Below, one piece after another: positions 28,560 to 37,035 of a DNA stretch of 64,000 nucleotides (position 1 is the first letter of the stretch; each line of letters starts with the position of its first letter). This stretch comes from JAKZVK01 sp965261065 (lineage in GTDB: Bacteria; Acidobacteriota; Terriglobia; Bryobacterales; UBA6623). Under the pieces are notes generated by a model. The model had not been told where the DNA came from. It saw nothing but the letters and a program-made list of their open reading frames with translations, and did not search any database. Both the position numbers and the translations under genes were made by a program. Location of the stretch: the NCBI GenBank assembly GCA_965261065.1, contig OZ253444.1:4650001-4714000 (forward strand), read 5' to 3'.

Positions 28560-29501
28560 CTAGATGCTCCCGACGCCTTTGGGTTTGCTCTCCGGCTTAG
28601 GATCGCCAACCGCCAGACGCACACCGGCGGTTTCATCAGGATCCGCCGCGCGCTCCGGATCCCCGAACGCCTCTGCCGGCCCGCCGAGGGACACCTGCCC
28701 ACCGGCTGCAAGATACTCGCGATCCCGCCAGGGCGTGTCGGTCTCATACTCGGCCTCACCCAAAATCCAAACAGGCGTCCCGGGTGACTCGACCGTCCAC
28801 CCGCGCGGCCCGAGTTGCCACTCGTCGCCCCACTCGTAGAGCCAGCGTGCGTCCCGGTCCAGCATCCGCACGCACCCGTGACTGGCCGGATAGCCCGGCA
28901 GCGCATACTCGTGGAACGAGATGCCGTACTTGTTGACGAAGTTGAAGTACCAGCGCAGGAACCACTCGGGGTTCACCGTGCTGGCGCGGCCTTTGGATTT
29001 CCAGTTAAGGTGATAGAGCCCCGCGGGCGTAGGACGACGCCCGGCGCCCGAGCTGACCGGGCCCCAATGCACCAGCACGCCGTTCTCATACGCGCCGAAG
29101 ATCTGCATCGGCTGATGGACGACCATCGCCTTGCCATGCTCCGCCGCCCAGCCGGATCGCTGCGGCAGGGGACTGTAGTCCAACTCGCGAAGGTCCCAAC
29201 GGTCAGGAACGATCATCTCCCCCAGACGCACGAGATGCTCGACGTCGGTGCGGTTCAGCTTTTCGACAATGGCGAGCTGCGAGGGACTAAAGCGGCAGTG
29301 GATCTGCTCGGGATCGTCCGGAGCCGGCTCGGTGCGAAGCCGCACCGGCGCTTCCCTGTCCTCCGCTATCTCATACACCGCGGCGCCGGCCGGCGCGAGC
29401 AGCACAAGCGCCGACAGCAATCCGGCCAAGACGGGCACGAGCCAACACGGCGCTCTCCCTCTTTTTCCCTTCGGATGCCACCGCCTCCAGTACGCGTACA
29501 T
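28560..29501 (-). CDS. L,D-transpeptidase (YkuD domain)
   Basis: 313 residues. ATG 29501 is preceded by GGAGGGGG. An N-terminal basic segment and membrane anchor (LVPVLAGLLSALVLLAPAGA) precede the YkuD domain, with the catalytic motif HEYALPGYPASHGCVRM (His and nucleophile Cys) at about residues 196-212. The enzyme forms 3-3 cross-links in peptidoglycan or attaches proteins to it, in the periplasm. The C-terminal 60 residues are acidic, proline-rich and probably disordered. Upstream is a 390-bp gap, so it is probably its own unit. Confidence 0.85.
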   Translation of the reverse strand: MYAYWRRWHPKGKRGRAPCWLVPVLAGLLSALVLLAPAGAAVYEIAEDREAPVRLRTEPAPDDPEQIHCRFSPSQLAIVEKLNRTDVEHLVRLGEMIVPDRWDLRELDYSPLPQRSGWAAEHGKAMVVHQPMQIFGAYENGVLVHWGPVSSGAGRRPTPAGLYHLNWKSKGRASTVNPEWFLRWYFNFVNKYGISFHEYALPGYPASHGCVRMLDRDARWLYEWGDEWQLGPRGWTVESPGTPVWILGEAEYETDTPWRDREYLAAGGQVSLGGPAEAFGDPERAADPDETAGVRLAVGDPKPESKPKGVGSI

Positions 29502-29892
29502 CGAATCCCCCTCCCTTATCGGATGCTGCGAAGACCACCTAGACTATTCGCAACTCCGGGGGCCGAAGTCCTTGTTTTACTGTGTTCTTGCTGTGTGCTC
29601 TGCGTAACTCTCCTGTTTGTTTGACGTTACGGGCGTCGTGGTGATTTCGCTGGATGGCCCGGCCGATGTGCGGAATCGTACACGTCTTACACACATCGGC
29701 AAAATCTTCCTGGTGAAGTCGCTGGGCGGGGAAGAGGGTCTGCGAGTGGGGCCGGCCGGCCGGCGGCCCGAGCGGAGCGGATCTGCAACGATTCAACGCT
29801 AGAAAGACCGCTGAGAAGGGTGGACCTCGGTTGCCGCGTAGACGCATACTACAGCCCTATAGGATCTAGGAAAGAAACTTTGGTCAAAGCCG
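29502..29892. other. intergenic stretch between divergent genes
   Basis: It separates the L,D-transpeptidase (minus) and RHS (plus) genes and must contain both promoters. Open frames here lack start signals and protein-like composition. I see no clear promoter or structured RNA. Confidence 0.4.
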
Positions 29893-30264
29893 ATGCCGGA
29901 TCAAGATAACCGTAATCTCCTGTCGCTAGTGGGTTCCTTTGTTCAACTACGGTCGCGCGGGTTTGCGCAACGGCTCTTGCTTGTTGCGTCCCTGCTCGTG
30001 GTCGGAGCGACCAGCGCCCAAGCCCACCAGTTCTCCGTGGTCAGTGGGGGGAGGACGACGCAGGTGCCGGCAGGCTCCACGTCACGGGTGAATGTGTCCG
30101 GCCCACAGGCGACGATTACTGTCACGAACTCTGGCACCGAGACCGGCTGCACCACCAGAGTGACGGCCACCGTGCAGGGTACCGCCGTGGGCCTCCAACA
30201 GCAGGGCGGCGGGCTCGGAAGCACACGCACGGTCAGTTACACCACCCCCCCCCCCGATGACTAG
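29893..30264 (+). CDS. N-terminal part of the RHS protein (signal peptide), ends at a C11 frameshift
   Basis: 123 residues from ATG 29893. Signal peptide LLLVASLLVVGATSAQA, then a beta-rich Thr/Ser domain (VNVSGPQATITVTNSGTETG). At 30245-30255 a run of 11 C is read as PPP, after which the frame stops (DD, stop). The next gene opens in the +1 frame with a 3-residue overlap. With 10 (or 13) C the two would read as one protein of about 1529 residues. Without this piece the large RHS frame has no export signal, so I regard this as the real 5' end of the RHS gene. Confidence 0.7.
   Translation: MPDQDNRNLLSLVGSFVQLRSRGFAQRLLLVASLLVVGATSAQAHQFSVVSGGRTTQVPAGSTSRVNVSGPQATITVTNSGTETGCTTRVTATVQGTAVGLQQQGGGLGSTRTVSYTTPPPDD
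30245..30255. repeat. C11 tract at the RHS frame junction
   Basis: Eleven C residues span the point where the signal-peptide frame and the RHS frame diverge. A change of one base would fuse or separate them, so this is either a slipped-strand switch or a sequencing/assembly error. Confidence 0.85.
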
Positions 30265-33200
30265 CGGCTCTGTCGTCGTCGAACCCGTCGAAAACGGGAT
30301 GTCCCGTGTGACGGTCACTTGGACCATCACTGCCCCGAGCCCAAGCTGTGTCGGCAGTAACATGGCACGCTTCGATTTCACCGTGACGGGACAGACCCTG
30401 AAGCTGACCAATGCGGAAGCAGACAACCCGCAGCCCTTGGGAGACCCCGTCTCTCTCGCCACAGGCGAGTTGCATGACCCGACCGTGCTGAGGCCGGACC
30501 TGTTTCTGGGCGGCCCGCTGGCGCTGACGATTGGCCGGTATTACGCGACTTACTTAACCAACACCGGCTTTACCGGCACTCTGGGCAACAACTGGACGCA
30601 CAACTTTGCTTTCTCCGCGGCTGTCGATGGGAACACGACTACCATCACGCTGTTCGGCGGCAAGACCATCATGTTTCAACGCGACGGAGGCGACTGGGCC
30701 TTGTCGAGCACTGAAAAACTCGACCATCAGTTGCAAGATGCCGAGGGGGGCGGACTGCTCTTTCTGGATCTTTCCACCACCCGCATCTACACCTTCGATG
30801 CCGCCGGGCGTCTCACACGAATCGAAGATCGCAACGGCAACGCACTTACCGTGACCCAAGGCGCCAACAGTCCCGATATGGTCACCGACGGGCTTGGCCG
30901 CTCACTCGCGTTCACTTACACCGGCGGCAAGCTGACGCGCGTGGCGGATCAAACCGGGCGCGACGTTGAGTTCGCATATACCGGTGACGACCTGACGACG
31001 TTTACCGACGCGAAGGGAGTGACCACCACCTACACCTACACGGCCGAGGGAGACGTTGAAGGGTTGATGACAACGTCGACGTTGCCGGACGGCAGTCAAC
31101 TCAGCACCCAAACCTTCGATGGCGACGGCCGCGTCGACACCCAGATCGATGGCGAGGGTAACGTCACGACGTTTCAATACGAACAGCCCCCCAACAGCGA
31201 GGGCACGACGGTCGTCGATCCGCTCGGTCAAGTCAGCCAGTACGTTCACGCCGACGGGCAAAACCTTGTGGGGGCGACCGATGATGCCGGCAACGCAGAC
31301 GCTTCGACCTACGACGCAAACAACCGCATCGTCTCCTATACCGACCGGCTCGGAAACGAGGCCGTCTTCACCTACCACGACCCCTCCGGTTTCCCGGCCA
31401 GCGTGACCGACTTTTCCGGAGCCACCTGGACGATGGACTACAAACAGCAAGCGCAAGACGGCTTTCGCTTCTACGTTCCCCGTCAACTCACCTTCCCCGA
31501 CGCCGCCACAGAGCAGTACGAGTACGACGCCCTAGGCAACCGGACGAGCTTCACCGACCGTGTGGGCGACGAGTGGACCTTCACGTACGACCGGCAGGGA
31601 CAGTTGCTGACCCGGACGAACCCGCTGGGCGGAACCGAAAGGTACACACCCAATGCGGGTGGTTCGCTGGGGGAAGCCGTGGACGCCGGCGGAGTCGCGA
31701 GAACCTTCGTCTACGATGCCCTGAACCGGATTCAGACGATTCAATACGGTGATGGCTCCGCGCGCGGCCTAGGAATCGACGATGCCGACAACATCGTGCG
31801 CGCCACCAATGAGCTGGGTCATGCAGTGCAAATCGAGTACGACGACAACGACCGCATTCGTACCATGACCGACCCCCTGGGCAACGTCCGCCGCTTTGAG
31901 TATGACGGCAACAGCCGCCTGGCCGGCTTCATCGACCGGAATGGGAACAACACGGCGGTGGACTACGACCCCGTGGGCAACGTTTCAGAGATCCGCAACG
32001 GGGCCGGCGAAGCCGTCCTCTACCGCTACGACGGGCGCAATCAGTTGGCGTCCGTCGCCGATGGCTTGGGGACCGCCGTGGAGTACGCCTATGACGACGA
32101 GGGGCGGCTCGCGTCCGTGACCGACGCCCTGGGCAAGACCGGAACCTTGACCCAAGACGTAGTGGGAAGGGTAACGAGTCTCACCGCCCCAGGCGGGCAA
32201 ACCATTAACTACACCTACGACGCCGTTGGCCGCTTGACTTCGATACGCAACCCAACCGGGCAGTTGCGAGAGTTCACTTATGACGCGCGAGGAAATCTCA
32301 CTCAAGTGGACGCCGGCGGAATCATTACCGGATACGAGTTCAACGCCCTCGGCGAGATAGAGGACTTGATCGGTCCGAACGGCGACCGTTGGCGGCGGCA
32401 GTACGACGGCGCTGGACGCCAAGTGTCGCTGACCGATCCCCTGGGACGTGTCATCGAGTATCGTTACGATCTACGGGGCCGGCGAAATGCGATCCAGACG
32501 CCGCTGGGGTTGACGAACCGTACGTTCGACGCTGCCGGACGGCTCACGCGTAACCAGTTCTTTGACGGAACCACCTACGATTACACCTACGACGACAACA
32601 GTATGCTCCTCAGGACGGGCGGACTGGCGCTGCGCCGGAACGCCGAAAGCCAAATCATTGACTCGAACGGCATTCTTAGCGAGTACGACGCGGCCAGGAG
32701 GGTCCGGACGATCACCTACGCACGCGGCAAGGAGGTGACCTACAGCTATGACGCGTGTGGACGGCTTGTTCAGGTCGCTGACTGGACCGGGGGAGTCACA
32801 CGGTTCACCTACGACGCGGCGAACCGGCGCACACGGATCGAGCGCCCTAACGGCGTTTCGACGGATTTCACCTACGACGAGAATGATGCGGTAGCGAGCG
32901 TGCGTCATTCCGGACCGATCGTCGCAGCGGAAGTGACTTTGGAACGCGACGACGACGGACAAATCACCTCGGCCACCTTTGACACGCCACTGCCGGGCCA
33001 ACCTGCCGCCGGGGCCCGCGCCATGACCTACGATGCCGCACACCAGATGAGCAATGCGACATACGACGCGCTCGGCCGGCTGACGACGGACGCCTTGCGT
33101 CAGTACGGCTGGGACGGCAACTCGACTCTGACCGGGTACGACGGCGGCGACGGAGCAGCCGAGTTTACCTACGATGGGCTGGGGAGCTGCACGTCGCGTA

Positions 33201-34480
33201 CGACCGCCGCGGGCACGAACACCTACGTGTTGAACTACGCACACTCGATGGCGACTGTGTCGATCGTTCGGTCAGAGGGTGTTGATCAACGCTATTACCT
33301 TTACGAACCCAACGGACGCCTGCTTCAAAGTATCGAGACGTCCGACAACAGCTCCACGTTCTATCACTTTGACCATACCGGCTCGACGATCATGCTGACC
33401 GACAATGGCGGTGCGATGACGGACGCCTACGCGGTGGCGCCCTTTGGCGAAGACGTGCAGCAGCAAGGCGACTCCGATCAGCCATTTGTCTATCACGGCG
33501 CGTTCGGAGTCATGTGGGAACGTGGGACGACGCTTTACAACATGCGAAGGAGATATTACGACGCGGCGACCGGCCGCTTCTTGACTCGCGACCCGATCTT
33601 GCTGCTCGATCCGCTGGGAGTCAATCCCTACCAGTTCGCCTTCAATAAACCCCTGCGGTTCGTGGATCCCACCGGTCTGAACCCAGGCTTCGTCGACGGG
33701 GGCGGGACAGGGCCGGGAGTAGCGTCTAACGTGAACCAGTTGTGGGGGGACTGGTTCATTGTCGATCCAACCAACAACTTTGCTCAGGGTGACAACCTCG
33801 TGCACGTCGAAGCCCACGACGGCCTTTCCGGTAGCACGCAGCCCAATCTCGATGGCGTCAACACGAGCAACAATCCGCACGGCTACACGTTCTACGGCCG
33901 CTACGTCGGGGCAGGCGGTCTTCCGAACGGGCAGGACAACCGGGAACCCTTGGGGACCTCCTGGGGCGCACGCTATATCGGCGCATTCAGCGGGGGTACC
34001 ACCTACGTGGCTTGGCGTGACTCGACGATCGTCGATCTTGCGTCACCCCAGGACACCACTTCGGAGGACGATTCCTCAGAGAAGGTCGCGGCTGTTCCCA
34101 ATACCGGGGCAGGACCGCCCGGCACGATTGCCCGCGGGTACAGAACCGTGGACAACGTAAACTCGGCACCCTTCGTTTTTGGCGATCCCGGAAACGACAT
34201 CATCGGGGGCTCCAACCTCTGCGATGATGACGAACTGGCCGACACGGGAGAGTTTTTCTTTCTCAACCCGAACAACATGGAGTTCTTGATCAAAGTGCTT
34301 GATGGTGTGGGCTTCGGTGCTTTCGGAAACTTCTGGGTGTTTGCCGCGGCAACCACCAACGTTGAGTACACCTTGCGGGTGACCGACACGGTAACGGGTG
34401 AAACCAAGTCTTACGAAAATCCGTTGGGTACCCCCGCCCCGGCCGTCGTCGACACACAAGCCTTCGCCACCTGCCCCTGA
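30257..34480 (+). CDS. RHS/YD-repeat protein
   Basis: 1407 residues. After a short beta domain comes a DUF6531-type segment (GDPVSLATGELHDPTVLRPD), then more than 20 YD repeats (e.g. YRYDGRNQLASVADGLG) up to about residue 1090. The conserved RHS core ends in YNMRRRYYDAATGRFLTRDP and PYQFAFNKPLRFVDPTGLN (about 1095-1140). The C-terminal 270 residues show no toxin motif. The last 80 resemble the beta tail found on many secreted proteins (FFFLNPNNMEFLIKVLDG, FWVFAAATTNVEYTLRVTDT). YD repeats build a shell around cargo or surface structures. ATG 30257 is probably not the natural start; see the preceding piece. No immunity gene is evident downstream. Confidence 0.85.
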   Translation: MTSGSVVVEPVENGMSRVTVTWTITAPSPSCVGSNMARFDFTVTGQTLKLTNAEADNPQPLGDPVSLATGELHDPTVLRPDLFLGGPLALTIGRYYATYLTNTGFTGTLGNNWTHNFAFSAAVDGNTTTITLFGGKTIMFQRDGGDWALSSTEKLDHQLQDAEGGGLLFLDLSTTRIYTFDAAGRLTRIEDRNGNALTVTQGANSPDMVTDGLGRSLAFTYTGGKLTRVADQTGRDVEFAYTGDDLTTFTDAKGVTTTYTYTAEGDVEGLMTTSTLPDGSQLSTQTFDGDGRVDTQIDGEGNVTTFQYEQPPNSEGTTVVDPLGQVSQYVHADGQNLVGATDDAGNADASTYDANNRIVSYTDRLGNEAVFTYHDPSGFPASVTDFSGATWTMDYKQQAQDGFRFYVPRQLTFPDAATEQYEYDALGNRTSFTDRVGDEWTFTYDRQGQLLTRTNPLGGTERYTPNAGGSLGEAVDAGGVARTFVYDALNRIQTIQYGDGSARGLGIDDADNIVRATNELGHAVQIEYDDNDRIRTMTDPLGNVRRFEYDGNSRLAGFIDRNGNNTAVDYDPVGNVSEIRNGAGEAVLYRYDGRNQLASVADGLGTAVEYAYDDEGRLASVTDALGKTGTLTQDVVGRVTSLTAPGGQTINYTYDAVGRLTSIRNPTGQLREFTYDARGNLTQVDAGGIITGYEFNALGEIEDLIGPNGDRWRRQYDGAGRQVSLTDPLGRVIEYRYDLRGRRNAIQTPLGLTNRTFDAAGRLTRNQFFDGTTYDYTYDDNSMLLRTGGLALRRNAESQIIDSNGILSEYDAARRVRTITYARGKEVTYSYDACGRLVQVADWTGGVTRFTYDAANRRTRIERPNGVSTDFTYDENDAVASVRHSGPIVAAEVTLERDDDGQITSATFDTPLPGQPAAGARAMTYDAAHQMSNATYDALGRLTTDALRQYGWDGNSTLTGYDGGDGAAEFTYDGLGSCTSRTTAAGTNTYVLNYAHSMATVSIVRSEGVDQRYYLYEPNGRLLQSIETSDNSSTFYHFDHTGSTIMLTDNGGAMTDAYAVAPFGEDVQQQGDSDQPFVYHGAFGVMWERGTTLYNMRRRYYDAATGRFLTRDPILLLDPLGVNPYQFAFNKPLRFVDPTGLNPGFVDGGGTGPGVASNVNQLWGDWFIVDPTNNFAQGDNLVHVEAHDGLSGSTQPNLDGVNTSNNPHGYTFYGRYVGAGGLPNGQDNREPLGTSWGARYIGAFSGGTTYVAWRDSTIVDLASPQDTTSEDDSSEKVAAVPNTGAGPPGTIARGYRTVDNVNSAPFVFGDPGNDIIGGSNLCDDDELADTGEFFFLNPNNMEFLIKVLDGVGFGAFGNFWVFAAATTNVEYTLRVTDTVTGETKSYENPLGTPAPAVVDTQAFATCP

Positions 34481-34491
34481 GGAGAAAAGCA

Positions 34492-35391
34492 ATGACGAGA
34501 TTCTCGAAGCTCATCCTCTTCCTTCTTCTCGCCGGTTCCCTTGCGGCCCAGCAGAACGTTCAGTACAGCTACGACGCGGCCGGCCGATTGACCTCGGCGA
34601 GCTATGGCAACGGCACGGCGATCACCTACACGTATGACGACGCGGGCAATCTGCTGCGGCGCGAGGTGACGGCGGGCGGGAATCCCGTCGCCACGGTTTC
34701 CTCCGCCACCTTCGAGGCGGACGCTGCACTGGCGGCCGAGATGATCGTCTCCGGGTTTGGCCTCGGGGTCGGCACCGGCGCAGCGAATGTCACCGAACTT
34801 CCCTTGCCCACCGATCTGTTGGGAACGACGATCGAGGTCACCGACAGCCAAGGCACGGCCCGGCTGGCCAAGTTCTTCGCGCTGCGCGAGAACCAGGCGA
34901 ACTACCTCATCCCCGCGGGGACCGCCCTCGGGGCGGCGACCATCAAGGTAACGTCAGGCTCGGGCAACATGCTCACAGGGGCCGTTCTGATCGAGTCCGT
35001 GGCCCCCGGCATCTACACCGCGAACGCACAAGGGACCGGCCTGGCCGCCGCTCTGGTCATTCACATCCGTGGTGACGGCTCGGTAGAACAGACTCTCACG
35101 TTCGACCCGTTTACCGGCGCGGCCGTGCCTATCGATCTCGGGGCGGAGGATGATCGGGTGTTCGTCGCCCTCTTCGGGACGGGCATGCGGGGCGCGGCCG
35201 GCCCGGCGACGGCCACCGTGGGAGGCGAGGCCACAGGCGTGCTCGGACCGGTACCCCACGCGGTGTTCGAAGGCCTCGATCAGGCCAACCTGGGAGCACT
35301 GTCGCGGGCCCTGGCCGGCCGCGGCGACGTAGATGTCAACTTCATGGTGGACGGCAAGGCCGCCAACACCGTCAGCGTCAACATCCTCTGA
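34492..35391 (+). CDS. secreted YD-repeat / TIGR03437 hybrid protein
   Basis: 299 residues, 11 bases after the RHS gene, so probably co-transcribed. Signal peptide MTRFSKLILFLLLAGSLAA, then two YD repeats (VQYSYDAAGRLTSASYGNGT, ITYTYDDAGNLLRREVTAGG), then a TIGR03437-like domain (AEMIVSGFGLGVGTG, LPTDLLGTTIEVTDSQG, VFVALFGTGMRGA, VDGKAANTVSVNIL). This looks like a mini-RHS strand segment joined to an acidobacterial export/surface tail. It may help anchor or complete the RHS shell, but that is inference. It does not look like an immunity protein, since it has a signal peptide. Confidence 0.8.
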   Translation: MTRFSKLILFLLLAGSLAAQQNVQYSYDAAGRLTSASYGNGTAITYTYDDAGNLLRREVTAGGNPVATVSSATFEADAALAAEMIVSGFGLGVGTGAANVTELPLPTDLLGTTIEVTDSQGTARLAKFFALRENQANYLIPAGTALGAATIKVTSGSGNMLTGAVLIESVAPGIYTANAQGTGLAAALVIHIRGDGSVEQTLTFDPFTGAAVPIDLGAEDDRVFVALFGTGMRGAAGPATATVGGEATGVLGPVPHAVFEGLDQANLGALSRALAGRGDVDVNFMVDGKAANTVSVNIL

Positions 35392-35422
35392 CGCCGGCGA
35401 GACACAGCGTGGCCCGTGGTTA

Positions 35423-35466
35423 CCGAGCCGTGACCGTGAGGGAGCGGTCCGGCACGAACCCTGACG
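35423..35466 (+). repeat. REP copy 1
   Basis: A 44-base sequence beginning CCGAGCCGTGACCGTGAGGG. Close copies occur at 35615-35651 (inverted) and 36180-36224, on both sides of the REP-associated transposase gene. Confidence 0.8.
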
Positions 35467-35614
35467 CGGCGAGATTGCATCTAGACTAATCCGGCACTGC
35501 CCCGTTCCGCGGCCACCAACCGAGTCGGGACGTCACTACGCTCGGTTTCTTCAGCGGCGCACACTTACCGAACCAGGTCCGCCGTCTCTAAACACGTTCG
35601 GGGGCAGGTCGAGA

Positions 35615-35651
35615 GTTCGTGCCGGACCGCTCCCTGACGGTCACGGCTCGG
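35615..35651 (-). repeat. REP copy 2 (inverted)
   Basis: Begins GTTCGTGCCGGACCGCTCCC on the plus strand, the reverse complement of REP copy 1. It overlaps the 3' end of the transposase gene by about 11 bases. Copies 1 and 2 together form a divergent REP pair, the form usually recognised by these enzymes. Confidence 0.8.
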
Positions 35652-36159
35652 TGGACGGGTCGAATACGGCCATCGGGTCTCCTTGGCCCGTCACGACGTA
35701 AGCGATGGCGTCGCTGACATTCTCCCTTTTCCACAGGTACCGAGTACTCCCGTGGCGGCTCCACCGCTTCCGTCTTCGGCCCCCGAGGCCTGCTTCGGTC
35801 AGGGCGCGGCTTGCGTAGGCCTTGAAATCCACCATGACACGTTGCACCTCCGCATCAGAGCAAACGACCGCATGAACGTGGTTCGTACGGACATGCGCCG
35901 CCGGCAGATCCCAACCGCGATGGACGCACACGGCTCGAAGGGCGTTGAGAACAACGTCGCGACTTGCGGCGTCGAGCAGGTAGTCATCCTGTTGCATCAG
36001 ACTCTCCTCGGCTCTCCTCCGCCTTGGATTCTCGGGCAACAACCGACCACTGGGCAGGTTGTGATTGCGGTCAACCGAACCCTGTTCACCGCCGTGAATC
36101 CGCGTCCCGTAACAGCTAAAGGTAATCAGGTAAGCCTGCGAGCCCGCACTGGGACGCAT
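35641..36159 (-). CDS. REP-associated tyrosine transposase (RAYT, Y1-Tnp)
   Basis: 172 residues. The IS200-like HUH motif is seen in HVRTNHVHAVV (about residues 89-99), and the catalytic Tyr is probably in DFKAYASRALTEAG. The C-terminal WSRHGSTRYLWKRENVSDAI and YVVTGQGDP are typical of RAYTs. These single-copy enzymes act on REP palindromes as a domesticated, non-self-mobile system. Three REP copies bracket the gene. Compact but complete for the family (140-200 residues). Confidence 0.85.
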   Translation of the reverse strand: MRPSAGSQAYLITFSCYGTRIHGGEQGSVDRNHNLPSGRLLPENPRRRRAEESLMQQDDYLLDAASRDVVLNALRAVCVHRGWDLPAAHVRTNHVHAVVCSDAEVQRVMVDFKAYASRALTEAGLGGRRRKRWSRHGSTRYLWKRENVSDAIAYVVTGQGDPMAVFDPSTEP

Positions 36160-36179
36160 GCCTCGGTTCTAGCAAAAAA

Positions 36180-36224
36180 CCGAGCGGTGACCGTGAGGGA
36201 GCGGTCCGGCACGAACCCTCACGC
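36180..36224 (+). repeat. REP copy 3
   Basis: Begins CGAGCGGTGACCGTGAGGGA, in the same orientation as copy 1, 20 bases upstream of the start of the transposase gene. Confidence 0.8.
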
Positions 36225-36334
36225 ATCTTGGAAGGCTCTAGAACCAAGAAGTGCTCCTGTCGAAAACACGGGGCCTACAAAGCTGTTCCTTAGTACCAAC
36301 ACACCAAAACCTTGTCAACAATGGCAGGACTTGG

Positions 36335-36615
36335 TGTCGTAGCCCAATAGAAGTGTCCCCCTCGGTAGCCCAGTAGAAATGTCCCATTGCGCGCTAAGTT
36401 CTTAAGCTCATTCGCCTTGTTGAACCGAATGCTGTTCTCACGGCGGCGAGGGAGCAGTCAAGGGCGGGCCCGTAGGGCTTGGCTTCGCGGACCCTTGACG
36501 GGTACCTCGGCGTCGCCATCATCAGTCTCCAAGGCGAAGGGGCCAGCCACAATCCTGCTCCAGAGGGGACATTTCTATTGGGCGCAAAAGGGGACATTTT
36601 GATTGGGCTTCAACA
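36335..36615. mobile_element. 281-bp MITE related to the ISNCY elements, 16-bp duplication
   Basis: The ends read TGTCGTAGCCCAATAGAAGT and, inwards from 36615, TGTTGAAGCCCAATCAAAAT. Each end carries two GCCCA(A/G)T...TGTCCC boxes, as in the ISNCY elements at 13120 and 42249. A perfect 16-bp direct repeat, CAATGGCAGGACTTGG, flanks it at 36319-36334 and 36616-36631, the same size class as the full elements. The interior has no gene. It was very likely moved in trans by the ISNCY transposase. Confidence 0.85.
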
Positions 36616-36674
36616 CAATGGCAGGACTTGGCGCCCAGTCCGCCCAGTCGCGTTTACGCGGCTTGAGGTGGATG

Positions 36675-36930
36675 AAACCAGCCGTTGTACGGCTGGTTTC
36701 CTGATCGCCTCGTAGCTACCGAGGCCGGTTCAGCGGCCTTACGATAACGGGCTTGAGCCATCCGGCACCGGGCGCTGGCGCTCGATTCGCTCCAGACCGT
36801 CGTGCCGGTTCGTGGCTCAAGCCGGCTTGGGGTAAGGCCCCTCGAAGGGGCCTGTTCATCACTCGGGGGGCATTCTACCAGGCGTAGAACGCCTGGCCTA
36901 AGGGAAACCAAGGCCCGCTAAACGGGCCTG
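36675..36930. ncRNA. hairpin-rich intergenic stretch, candidate structured RNA
   Basis: Five hairpins lie in 256 bases: AAACCAGCCG/CGGCTGGTTT (36675-36699); an 18-pair arm GGCTTGAGCCA + CCGGCAC against GTGCCGG + TGGCTCAAGCC (36750-36823, small bulge); AGGCCCCT/AGGGGCCT (36835-36853); CCAGGCGT/ACGCCTGG (36878-36896); AGGCCCG/CGGGCCT (36911-36929). No protein-like frame explains them. It lies upstream of the 3' end of the minus-strand gene at 37036. I recognise no known RNA family; strand unknown. Some of these may simply be terminators or REP-like palindromes. Confidence 0.4.
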
Positions 36931-37035
36931 TCTGCGTCCGGAAGGTTGAGCGGGATAGTCCGGTTAGGGTCGGGGCCCACCGCGTTTCACCTTCAGGGTG
37001 AGGTTTCACCGGCGCATGGTTCCGGCTTGTCCGAG

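Noticed and set aside
33670..34480. RHS C-terminal toxin with immunity gene at 34492
   Set aside because: The tail resembles a secreted beta domain, and the neighbour has a signal peptide and TIGR03437 domain, unlike an immunity protein.
35423..36224. CRISPR array
   Set aside because: Only three repeats with irregular spacing and mixed orientation around a transposase gene. They fit REPs, not CRISPR.
36675..37030. RNase P RNA, tmRNA or group II intron
   Set aside because: I looked for the conserved RNase P core (GAGGAAAGTCC, AGATGAATGAC), tmRNA ends and intron domain V on both strands and found none, so I kept only a generic candidate.
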